NCBI GenBank assembly: GCA_019347585.1
Contig: JAHWLC010000054.1
Location: 1 to 7,148, forward strand
Direction: 5' to 3'
Length of the DNA: 7,148 nt
From: Actinomycetota bacterium
Lineage (GTDB): Bacteria; Actinomycetota; Acidimicrobiia; Spongiisociales; ZC4RG35
Position 1 is the first letter of the stretch, and each line of letters starts with the position of its first letter. Under the pieces are notes generated by a model. The model was not told the DNA's origin. It did not search any database and was given only the letters and a program-made list of their open reading frames with translations. Both the position numbers and the translations under genes were made by a program. Shown here piece by piece: positions 1 to 4,803 of the stretch.

Positions 1-175
1 CGAGGCTGGAGAGCAGGTAGGCGGCGAGATTGAGTGTGCCCAGCGTGCCGGCGAGCGTGTAGGAGATACCAAAGTCCTCCTGCACCGAAGGGAGCACCAG
101 CGCATATGTGAACCGCCCGAAGGCTTGGGCCACCATGGTCGCCGCCACCACGATCGCCACCAGGGCCCATCCCAC
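1..175 (-). CDS. MFS transporter, N-terminal fragment (cut by window start)
   Basis: Reading the minus strand from a GTG at 173-175 gives 58 codons that stay open to the left edge, so the gene is 5'-complete and continues outside the window. The peptide starts with a hydrophobic helix (VGWALVAIVVAATMVAQAFG), followed by RFTYALVLPSVQEDFGIS and a second hydrophobic stretch (LAGTLGTLNLAAYLLSSL). A helix ending in FGRF.Y, then LP..Q.D.G.S and a G-rich second helix is the usual opening of major facilitator superfamily permeases, most like the YbfB/YjiJ-type group. The start is fixed by an in-frame TGA two codons upstream (179-181) and by an AAAGGAG ribosome site 10 bases before the GTG. It would be an inner-membrane secondary transporter; the substrate cannot be told. 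The stop codon of an acyl-CoA dehydrogenase remnant lies 34 bases upstream, suggesting that the two genes once formed a pair. Confidence 0.72.
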   Translation of the reverse strand, partial: MGWALVAIVVAATMVAQAFGRFTYALVLPSVQEDFGISYTLAGTLGTLNLAAYLLSSL

Positions 176-185
176 GGTTCAGACG

Positions 186-192
186 CTCCTTT
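186..192 (-). promoter_or_regulatory. Ribosome binding site of the MFS gene
   Basis: On the minus strand this reads AAAGGAG, 10 bases before the GTG at 175. The spacing is slightly long but the match to the anti-Shine-Dalgarno is good. It supports GTG 175 as the start, because the frame is closed by a stop just upstream of that codon. Confidence 0.6.
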
Positions 193-209
193 ACTTGCTG
201 GCGTGACGG

Positions 210-290
210 CTACCCCAGCAAGTCCCGACCGATAACCATCCACTGTATCTGGTTGGTGCCCAGCTCTTGGAAAAAAGGCGTAGCTCGTTG
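210..290 (-). pseudogene. 3' remnant of an acyl-CoA dehydrogenase gene
   Basis: The minus strand here reads PFFQELGTNQIQWMVIG followed by RDLLG and a TAG stop at 210-212. The pattern E.GT[SN][EQ]IQ..[IV]I[AG]R.LLG at the very C-terminus is the hallmark of acyl-CoA dehydrogenases (FAD flavoproteins that desaturate acyl-CoA thioesters); the GT.QIQ segment lies near the FAD of the partner subunit. Only about 20 to 27 residues resemble the family. Further upstream in this frame (past about position 300) the translation no longer looks like a dehydrogenase, and no flavin-binding or catalytic region is present anywhere in the window, whereas a full gene would need about 1.1 kb. A run of six T residues (minus strand; 271-276) in the remnant is a possible frameshift site. 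I read it as a non-functional scar left by a deletion or insertion. A chance match is unlikely given the stop codon position. A misassembly join is the main alternative. Confidence 0.6.
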
Positions 291-294
291 GTGA

Positions 295-323
295 ATCATT
301 AGCCACCAATGCGCACAGATCAA
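295..323 (-). promoter_or_regulatory. Possible promoter reading toward the MFS gene
   Basis: The minus strand has TTGATC (318-323), a 17-base spacer and AATGAT (295-300), each matching four of six bases of the sigma-70-type hexamers with ideal spacing. Transcription would start near 288 and run through the dehydrogenase remnant into the MFS gene at 175. This would give that gene a promoter after the loss of its upstream neighbour. The stretch is AT-richer than most of the window, so a chance match is quite possible. Confidence 0.25.
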
Positions 324-466
324 CCGATCTCGGGCTGAACCGCCCATATCTGATACCCCCCGGTAACGGCACTTCTGCGCGCGGACCAATTGCCGGTTCT
401 TCCGCTGCCGGATCGGTTCATGTGCCCCATCTCGGTACGCGTTATGCGTTGGCCGATACCGACCTC

Positions 467-511
467 AAGGGTCCTCCCCTTCGCCAGTTTCAAGCCTGCG
501 AAGGGGACCTT
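467..511 (-). terminator. Hairpin just after the lipoprotein gene, likely terminator
   Basis: CCCCTTCGC (476-484) is perfectly complementary to GCGAAGGGG (498-506) around a 13-base loop. Outside a small bulge the stem can continue with AAGG (467-470) pairing to CCTT (508-511). On the minus strand the hairpin begins within a few bases of the TGA at 513-515, exactly where a terminator of that gene belongs. There is no U-rich tail, which is common for terminators in GC-rich actinobacteria but weakens the call; it could instead be an mRNA-stabilising 3' structure. Confidence 0.5.
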
Positions 512-512
512 C

Positions 513-986
513 TCAATTGTCCTCCGGATCGGATATCCCGCTGAACGCGAGATCGATCGTCAGGACGGCGAGATCTGGGTCATCGAATTGTTCGGGATCC
601 CGATCCACCACGATCGTGAGACGTCCACGGCCCACGCCCAGGTCCTTCGCAGCCACGAATCGCTCTTCAGTGGGGTCAGGCATCAGATCCGACTCTCCCA
701 CCCAATTATTCGCTTCGGCGAATGCCACTGCATTCGCAAAAGCGTCGGGTACTTCTCGCTTAGCCACCTTGAACTGCTTCAGATGAATAGGTGCCGAGTC
801 GCCACCGGTGATGAACCCATTGTCCTCATACGGACGCCTAATCACGTTGAACAACTCGAGACCTTCCGCCTCGTAGCTAGCCATCGGATCCGCCTCCAAC
901 ACAGCCAGATAGCGATCCCCAGAACAGGCCGCGACGGCCAAAGCGATCAATCCGCACGAGGCGACAACTCGAAGTCGGTGGTACAT
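513..986 (-). CDS. Small predicted lipoprotein of unknown function
   Basis: This is a 157-residue reading frame from ATG 986 to TGA 513. It opens with a short basic region (MYHRLR), a hydrophobic core to residue 20 and a lipobox VAAC at 18-21. A type II signal peptidase would cut before C21 and leave a lipid-anchored extracytoplasmic protein of about 137 residues. The mature part is rich in acidic residues, has no further membrane segment, and shows a plausible beta-strand pattern near the end (RLTIVVDRD, LAVLTIDLAFSGI). I recognise no family. The ribosome site before ATG 986 is poor (GGGAGA about 14 bases upstream), so expression or the exact start is uncertain. A 202-codon frame on the opposite strand (390-998) is judged a shadow because it has no signal or domain. 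The GC level is lower than in the operon to the right (34 of 60 bases in two sampled rows), consistent with an accessory gene. The hairpin at 467-511 follows it directly. Confidence 0.68.
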   Translation of the reverse strand: MYHRLRVVASCGLIALAVAACSGDRYLAVLEADPMASYEAEGLELFNVIRRPYEDNGFITGGDSAPIHLKQFKVAKREVPDAFANAVAFAEANNWVGESDLMPDPTEERFVAAKDLGVGRGRLTIVVDRDPEQFDDPDLAVLTIDLAFSGISDPEDN

Positions 987-1060
987 CAGTGGGCCTGAGA
1001 TCTCCCGTCGGATAGGTATCGGAACCAGCAGGCGAGAACTGACCCGATTGACCGTGAGTT

Positions 1061-1082
1061 GCGCAGATCAACAGTTCTGCGC
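1061..1082. repeat. Perfect 7-bp inverted repeat in the lipoprotein leader
   Basis: GCGCAGA (1061-1067) and TCTGCGC (1076-1082) are perfect inverted copies around an 8-base loop. The site lies in the 148-base gap between the VOC gene (ends 1135) and the lipoprotein gene (starts 986), about 75 bases before the latter. It could be an operator, or a weak terminator for the VOC transcript; there is no T-rich tail on either side. Confidence 0.35.
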
Positions 1083-1134
1083 TACCAACGCGGTCGAGGC
1101 CAGCTAGCGCATAGCGGCACGTCGGCGCTCGGCG

Positions 1135-1527
1135 TCAGGCGTCTTCGTTGTACTTGAAGATCTTGAACCGCCATCCAGCGGGATCGGCAATCACGAACCC
1201 ATAGGGACCCTTCGATGTGCGAAACGTCTCCCGCAGGTCCGACAACACCTCCACGCCTCGACTCTCCACTCGGTCAAACATGTGGTCTACATCCTCGAAC
1301 GACGACAACTCCAGTCCAATGAATCTCACCCAGTCCGTACTCACAGGATGGTCGGAACGCTCGTAGCGAAGAACGAAACCGTCGCGAAGCTGGAACGCAA
1401 GGACACCTTCGTCCGGCAAGTAGTTGGCTACCTCCAGTCCGAGAACATCCCGGTGGAAGCTGCGCACCATTTCAAGGTCGCTCGCAAGTAGGGCGATGTG
1501 TTGGCATCTGGGCGGATCTACTGCCAT
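1135..1527 (-). CDS. VOC-fold (glyoxalase/bleomycin-resistance) protein, metal ligands degenerate
   Basis: I choose ATG 1527 (130 residues, a normal single VOC domain length), because GGAG stands 5 bases before it. ATG 1560 (141 residues) or TTG 1575 are alternatives with weaker ribosome sites. The first beta-alpha-beta module is clear: QHIALLASDLEMVRSFHRDVLGLEV at residues 9-33, the classic H..L...DLE....F..DVLGL pattern. The second module follows (GLELSSFEDVDHMFDRVESRGV, about 71-92) and ends with the YGFVIADPAGWRFKIF strand (109-124). Family members such as glyoxalase I and extradiol dioxygenases use four ligands, usually H, E, H, E. Here H10 is present, but the second His position appears to be F69 and the final Glu of DP.GN..E is K122, so a metal-dependent reaction is doubtful. 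A binding or sequestration role, as in bleomycin-resistance-type proteins, fits better; the ligand is unknown. It stands alone on the minus strand, 116 bases after the SRPBCC gene, with somewhat lower GC than the operon. Confidence 0.8.
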   Translation of the reverse strand: MAVDPPRCQHIALLASDLEMVRSFHRDVLGLEVANYLPDEGVLAFQLRDGFVLRYERSDHPVSTDWVRFIGLELSSFEDVDHMFDRVESRGVEVLSDLRETFRTSKGPYGFVIADPAGWRFKIFKYNEDA

Positions 1528-1560
1528 TGCGACTCCGCAATGTTGAAGGCGTCCGCTCAT

Positions 1561-1631
1561 ACTGACCGATCTCAAGCGATGACGCCCCTCTCGTTCACCC
1601 GCACTAGATCGGCACTTTCAGAGCGGTCAGT
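1561..1631. repeat. Overlapping inverted repeats between the SRPBCC and VOC genes
   Basis: The segment ACTGACCGATCT (1561-1572) can pair in two exclusive ways: its first eight bases with CGGTCAGT (1624-1631), or CCGATCT (1566-1572) with AGATCGG (1606-1612). It fills the intergenic gap after the SRPBCC stop at 1644 and upstream of the VOC start. Candidate roles are a weak terminator of the long operon, an operator, or recombination ends. No T-rich tail is seen, and short arms such as these can arise by chance. Confidence 0.3.
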
Positions 1632-1643
1632 CCCCGGTCGTCG

Positions 1644-2096
1644 CTAAGCACCGCCCTCGGCGATCCGCTTCACGTTCTCCCCGGTCCTGTCCATCCCCTT
1701 CTGGGCTCGGCGCCGCATGAACAGCGGCCAGAGGATGGCGTTGAGCAGGGCCATGTACCAGCGGGGCCTCAGCTCCAGGATCTGAATGAAGCGGGTGCCC
1801 GTCTCGGTGGGCTCGAGGAGATTGTCCAGATGAAGCGTCATAGTGCCGTCGTCGCCGACGTGCACCTGGCGATGCATCGGTTCGAACACGGTCACGGTCC
1901 ACTCGCTCTCGGCCTTGAACGGCGGGATGCCCCCGTGAGCCTTGTACACGTAGCCGGGGCCCATCGCCTCGTCGGGCACCTCGACCATTCGGTCGACGGG
2001 ATCGGCGAACTCCGGATAGCGGTAGGGATCGCACAGCAGGCTCCAGATCGCCTCGGCAGGGACTGCGATGTCGGTGCTGGCTATCACTTTGGCCAC
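1644..2096 (-). CDS. SRPBCC (START/polyketide cyclase-like) family protein
   Basis: A 150-residue protein from GTG 2096 to TAG 1644, of the usual length for a single SRPBCC domain. It starts with VIASTDIAVPAEAIWSLLCD, the strand plus P...W.LL.D helix that opens START-like helix-grip folds. PYRYPEFADPVDRMVEV (25-41), an alternating strand region with AESEWTVTVFEP (62-73), and a carboxy-terminal helix ending in KGMDRTGENVKRIAE follow. The fold forms a deep hydrophobic pocket for lipids or aromatic ligands; no catalytic residue can be assigned, so it may be a carrier or cyclase-like protein of unknown ligand. The stretch RPRWYMALLNAILWPLFMRRR (about 110-130) is hydrophobic flanked by arginines and could make contact with membrane. 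The start is supported by a strong AGGAGG site 5 bases upstream. It lies 22 bases after the thioesterase stop and is probably the last gene of the unit. Confidence 0.8.
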   Translation of the reverse strand: MAKVIASTDIAVPAEAIWSLLCDPYRYPEFADPVDRMVEVPDEAMGPGYVYKAHGGIPPFKAESEWTVTVFEPMHRQVHVGDDGTMTLHLDNLLEPTETGTRFIQILELRPRWYMALLNAILWPLFMRRRAQKGMDRTGENVKRIAEGGA

Positions 2097-2101
2097 TGGC
2101 G

Positions 2102-2109
2102 CCTCCTTT
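2102..2109 (-). promoter_or_regulatory. Strong Shine-Dalgarno site of the SRPBCC gene
   Basis: The minus strand reads AAAGGAGG, a near-perfect ribosome site, 5 bases before GTG 2096. It decides the start of this gene and shows that it is translated on its own rather than by coupling to the thioesterase gene upstream. Confidence 0.7.
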
Positions 2110-2118
2110 CCTGGATCC

Positions 2119-2547
2119 TCAACCTATCCCCTCGTCCGGAAGTACGTAGCTGGTCGTGGCGTGGGCGATGAGGCGGTCGGGGTCGTCGGCCATGAACAAA
2201 TCGACGGTTGCGTAGGCGATGCGCCGCCCCACCTTGAGCAGCTCGGCGGCCGCGATCACGTCACCGCCGATGGCAGGGCGGAGGAAGTTCATCTTCATCT
2301 CGTTGGTGACGGCGAGCGGGACGATCCCGAGCCGACCGAACAGGGCGAGATAGGTGGCGACGTCGGCCAGTGCCATCAGGGTGCCGCCGTTGATGACGCC
2401 GTAGGGCCGGGTCCACCTTTCGTCGTACACGAACCGTGCCACCCCGGTTCCGTCGTCGACCGACTCGATCCGGAGCCCGAAAGACTCGAGGAAGGGGAGC
2501 TCGGCGGCGAAGAACTCTTCGATCTCGCCGCGGGTGGCCCGGCTCAC
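2119..2547 (-). CDS. PaaI-like hotdog-fold thioesterase
   Basis: A 142-residue protein from GTG 2547, whose GTGA overlaps the yebC stop. Length and layout fit the single-domain PaaI/4HBT thioesterases, which hydrolyse acyl-CoA thioesters as hotdog oligomers. The core signature is RPYGVINGGTLMALADVAT (residues 47-65): G..NGG.L.AL.D opens the long hotdog helix, with D62 at the usual catalytic acid position. Further family features are the strand LAVTNEMKMNFLRPAIGGDVIA (78-99; compare T.E....FLRPA..G) and GRRIAYATVDLF (107-118). In most PaaI members the residue before the GG is His; here it is Asn (N53), as in some related hotdog subgroups, so the substrate or mechanism may differ. The acyl substrate is unknown. 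Its place behind yebC, inside a lipid-related operon, suggests a part in acyl-CoA turnover, but this is inference. Confidence 0.85.
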   Translation of the reverse strand: MSRATRGEIEEFFAAELPFLESFGLRIESVDDGTGVARFVYDERWTRPYGVINGGTLMALADVATYLALFGRLGIVPLAVTNEMKMNFLRPAIGGDVIAAAELLKVGRRIAYATVDLFMADDPDRLIAHATTSYVLPDEGIG

Positions 2548-3293
2548 GCCTCGGCGAGAACCCTTTCCATCACCGTCTCTTCGATGTCGTAGTTGGAGTA
2601 GACGGTCTGGACGTCGTCCAGGTCGTCGAGGGCATCGATCAGCCTGAGGAGCTTCTTGGCCTCGCCCTCCTCGACCGGCACCGTCGTCATGGGCAGCTGG
2701 ACGATGTCCGCCGACTCGACCTCGATCCCAGATGCTTTCAGAGACTCGCGGACGGGACGCAAGTCGGAGGGCTCGGTGACGACTTCCAAGGCGCCGTCGC
2801 CGGTGTCGCGGATGTCCTCGGCTCCCGCCTCGAGGGCGGCGAGCATCACCTCGTCCTCGGTTCCTCTGGTGAGGATCAGGCCCTTCTGGTCGAACAGGTA
2901 GGCGACGGAGCCGGGCTCGCCGAGGTTGCTGTTGTGGCGGGTGAACGCGGATCTCACGTCAGAGGCAGCCCGGTTGCGGTTGTCGGTGAGGATCTGCACG
3001 TAGAGGGCGACTCCGCCCGGTCCGTAGCCCTCGTACCAGATCTCCTCGTAGACGGCCCCCTCGACCTCCCCGGTCCCTCGCTTGATCGCCCGCTCGATGT
3101 TGTCATTGGGCATGGAGGCCGCCTTGGCCTTGTCGATGGCGGTGGCCAGGGTGGGGTTGAAGTCCGGGCTGCCCCCGCCTTCACGCGCCGCCACCTCGAT
3201 CGCCTTGGCCAGCTTGCCGAACAGCTTGCCCCGGGCCGCGTCCTGGCGGCCTTTGCGGTGCTTGATGTTGGCCCATTTGGAATGTCCGGCCAT
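2544..3293 (-). CDS. YebC/PmpR family protein (TACO1-like)
   Basis: A 249-residue protein, the standard length, from ATG 3293 to TGA 2544. The N-terminus MAGHSKWANIKHRKGRQDAA with K..GKLAKAIEVAAREGG (residues 1-40) is the near-invariant family signature. MPNDNIERAIKRGTGE (61-76), YEGYGPGG (87-94) and TDNRNR (103-108) are also canonical. Members have been described as DNA-binding transcription regulators (PmpR, YebC) and, more recently, as ribosome-associated factors that relieve stalling at proline-rich stretches (bacterial YebC, mitochondrial TACO1); the sequence alone does not separate these roles. In many bacteria the gene stands next to ruvC, ruvA and ruvB; here a thioesterase follows instead, and no ruv gene is in the window. 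It starts 8 bases after pdxT, with a GAGG ribosome site lying within the end of pdxT, so it belongs to the same transcript. Confidence 0.95.
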   Translation of the reverse strand: MAGHSKWANIKHRKGRQDAARGKLFGKLAKAIEVAAREGGGSPDFNPTLATAIDKAKAASMPNDNIERAIKRGTGEVEGAVYEEIWYEGYGPGGVALYVQILTDNRNRAASDVRSAFTRHNSNLGEPGSVAYLFDQKGLILTRGTEDEVMLAALEAGAEDIRDTGDGALEVVTEPSDLRPVRESLKASGIEVESADIVQLPMTTVPVEEGEAKKLLRLIDALDDLDDVQTVYSNYDIEETVMERVLAEA

Positions 3294-3301
3294 CTAAGAC
3301 C

Positions 3302-3871
3302 TCATGTCATCTCGAGGAGCATGCGGTGGACCCGCCCGTCGCCGGTCAGCTCGGGGTGGAACGAGGTCGCCAACAGAGCCCCCTGCCGCACCATCACCGC
3401 ATGTTCGCCGATCTCGGCGAGAACCTCCACCTCGGAGCCCACCTTCTCTATCCAGGGGGCTCTGATGAACACGGCGTGGAAGGGCTCGTCGAGCCCCTCG
3501 ACTTCGAGGTCGGCCTCGAACGACTCGTTCTGCCGGCCGAAGGTGTTCCGCCGCACCAGCACGTCGAGCGCCCCTATCAGAGGTTGGTCCCCCTCGGTGA
3601 CCGAAGAGGCGAGAAGGATCATCCCGGCGCAGGTGCCGTATACCGGCATCCCCTCGGCAATCGCCTCCCGCAGCGGGTCGATCAGGCCGAACCTGGTGGC
3701 CAGTTTCCCGATCGTGGTCGACTCGCCGCCGGGGATGATCAGCGCGTCGACTTCTTCTAGCTGCTCCGGGTGCTTGAGGGTGGCCGTGTCGGCGCCGAGC
3801 TCGTCGAGAAGCCGGAGATGCTCGCGGACATCGCCTTGGAGGGCGAGGACGCCGACCCGGCTCACGCTCAC
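3302..3871 (-). CDS. pdxT: Pyridoxal 5'-phosphate synthase glutaminase subunit PdxT
   Basis: A 189-residue class I glutaminase that hydrolyses glutamine and passes ammonia to PdxS for pyridoxal 5'-phosphate synthesis. Length matches the family. The N-terminus [13 protein letters not shown] is typical, followed by PGGEST (residues 47-52), which forms the oxyanion region. The catalytic triad is visible as C81 in GTCAGM and H172/E174 in [15 protein letters not shown] (107-114) is a PdxT signature at the PdxS interface. The start GTG 3871 overlaps the pdxS stop (GTGA), which implies translational coupling and suits the one-to-one stoichiometry of the 24-subunit complex. A second in-frame GTG two codons on (3865) is possible. 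Confidence 0.97.
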   Translation of the reverse strand: MSVSRVGVLALQGDVREHLRLLDELGADTATLKHPEQLEEVDALIIPGGESTTIGKLATRFGLIDPLREAIAEGMPVYGTCAGMILLASSVTEGDQPLIGALDVLVRRNTFGRQNESFEADLEVEGLDEPFHAVFIRAPWIEKVGSEVEVLAEIGEHAVMVRQGALLATSFHPELTGDGRVHRMLLEMT

Positions 3872-4749
3872 CAGCCTCTAGAGGCGAGGCGCTCCGCTTC
3901 CTCGAGAGTATCGATCGCCAGCCCGGGCATGGCCTCCCCCAGGCCGCGCGAGACCTTGGCCACGACCTCAGGCTCGTTCCAGAAGGTGGTCGCCTCCACG
4001 ATGGCCTGGGCGTAGCCCTTGGGATCCGAGCTCTTGAAGATCCCCGAGCCGACGAACACCCCGTCGACACCGAGGCCCATCATCAGCGCGGCGTCTGCCG
4101 GGGTGGCGATACCGCCGGCGGCGAAGTTGACCACGGGCAGGCTTTCGGTCTCCGCCACCTCCTTCACCAGCTCGTATGGAGCGGCGATGTCGCGGGCGGC
4201 GCTCATCAGCTGCTCGGCTCCCATCGTCTGCAGGGCGCGCATCTGGTTGGTGACGGTGCGCATGTGCCGGACCGCCTCGACGACGTTGCCAGTGCCCGCC
4301 TCTCCCTTGGTCCGGATCATCGCCGCGCCCTCACCGATGCGGCGCAGCGCCTCCCCCAGGTTGCGGGCCCCGCACACGAAGGGGGTGGTGAACGCCCACT
4401 TGTCGACGTGATGCTCCTCGTCGGCGGGAGTGAGCACCTCCGACTCGTCGATGTAGTCGACACCGAGCGACTGGAGGACCAGAGCCTCGGCGAAGTGGCC
4501 GATGCGGCACTTGGCCATCACGGGGATGCTGACCGCACCCTGGATCTCCTCGATCTTGGAGGGGTCGGCCATGCGGGCCACGCCTCCGTGCTTGCGTATG
4601 TCCGCAGGGACCCTCTCCAGGGCCATCACCGCCACCGCGCCGGCCTCTTCGGCGATCCTGGCCTGGTCGGCGCTGATGACATCCATGATGACCCCGCCTT
4701 TCAGCATCTCGGCGAGGCCTCTCTTGACCCGATCGGTGCCTGTCTCCAC
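3868..4749 (-). CDS. pdxS: Pyridoxal 5'-phosphate synthase subunit PdxS
   Basis: A 293-residue TIM-barrel enzyme making pyridoxal 5'-phosphate from ribose 5-phosphate, glyceraldehyde 3-phosphate and ammonia supplied by PdxT (the deoxyxylulose-independent B6 route, cytoplasmic dodecamer). It is nearly full-length collinear with the family: [17 protein letters not shown] (8-24), [14 protein letters not shown] (76-89) and [10 protein letters not shown] (150-159). The two catalytic lysines appear as K80 and K148 and the substrate aspartate as D23, each one residue before their Bacillus counterparts. The phosphate sites [13 protein letters not shown] and GVFVGSGIF lie near residues 209-242. The start GTG 4749 has AGGAG 9 bases upstream. 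It lies 54 bases after pimA and overlaps pdxT by four bases. Confidence 0.98.
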   Translation of the reverse strand: METGTDRVKRGLAEMLKGGVIMDVISADQARIAEEAGAVAVMALERVPADIRKHGGVARMADPSKIEEIQGAVSIPVMAKCRIGHFAEALVLQSLGVDYIDESEVLTPADEEHHVDKWAFTTPFVCGARNLGEALRRIGEGAAMIRTKGEAGTGNVVEAVRHMRTVTNQMRALQTMGAEQLMSAARDIAAPYELVKEVAETESLPVVNFAAGGIATPADAALMMGLGVDGVFVGSGIFKSSDPKGYAQAIVEATTFWNEPEVVAKVSRGLGEAMPGLAIDTLEEAERLASRGW

Positions 4750-4753
4750 GAAA

Positions 4754-4783
4754 CCCTTCTCCTGTGGGGAAACCCCAATTCTA
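4754..4783 (-). promoter_or_regulatory. Ribosome site and possible internal promoter of pdxS-pdxT
   Basis: In the 54-base pimA-pdxS gap the minus strand shows AGGAGAAGGG (4754-4763), a good ribosome site for GTG 4749. Further upstream is TAGAAT (4778-4783), matching five of six bases of a -10 hexamer. No good -35 box stands at the right distance. Between the two lies a small hairpin, TGGGG-TTT-CCCCA (4765-4777), near the predicted transcript start. A second start for pdxST inside the operon is plausible but unproven. Confidence 0.4.
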
Positions 4784-4803
4784 CCGCTCGGGGCCGTCTG
4801 ACC

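Larger units (their letters stand above)
291..512. other. Gene-poor stretch between the remnant and the lipoprotein gene
   Basis: Together with the leader of the MFS gene and the dehydrogenase remnant, this makes about 340 bases (176-512) without an intact gene. I find no convincing coding frame on either strand. A minus-strand frame of about 40 codons around 330-465 has no ribosome site or recognisable motif. What it does hold is a weak promoter candidate near its left end, a strong hairpin next to the lipoprotein stop at its right end, and a motif (GCGCACAGATCAAC at 311-324, with TTCTGCGC at 373-380) that resembles one at 1061-1082. Confidence 0.5.

Noticed and set aside
390..998. 202-codon plus-strand frame opposite the lipoprotein gene
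   Set aside because: No signal, domain or ribosome site. The minus-strand frame has a proper lipoprotein signal and protein-like composition, so this is an antisense shadow.
877..1071. 64-codon minus-strand frame at the start of the lipoprotein gene
   Set aside because: Overlaps the signal-peptide coding part in another phase and has no feature of its own.
2436..3881. 481-codon plus-strand frame across yebC and pdxT
   Set aside because: It is antisense to two unmistakable conserved genes and is rich in Arg, Gly, Ser and Pro, as expected for a shadow frame in GC-rich DNA.
3294..4070. 258-codon minus-strand frame overlapping pdxS and pdxT in another phase
   Set aside because: Arg/Pro/Ser-rich out-of-frame translation of two genes with intact catalytic motifs.
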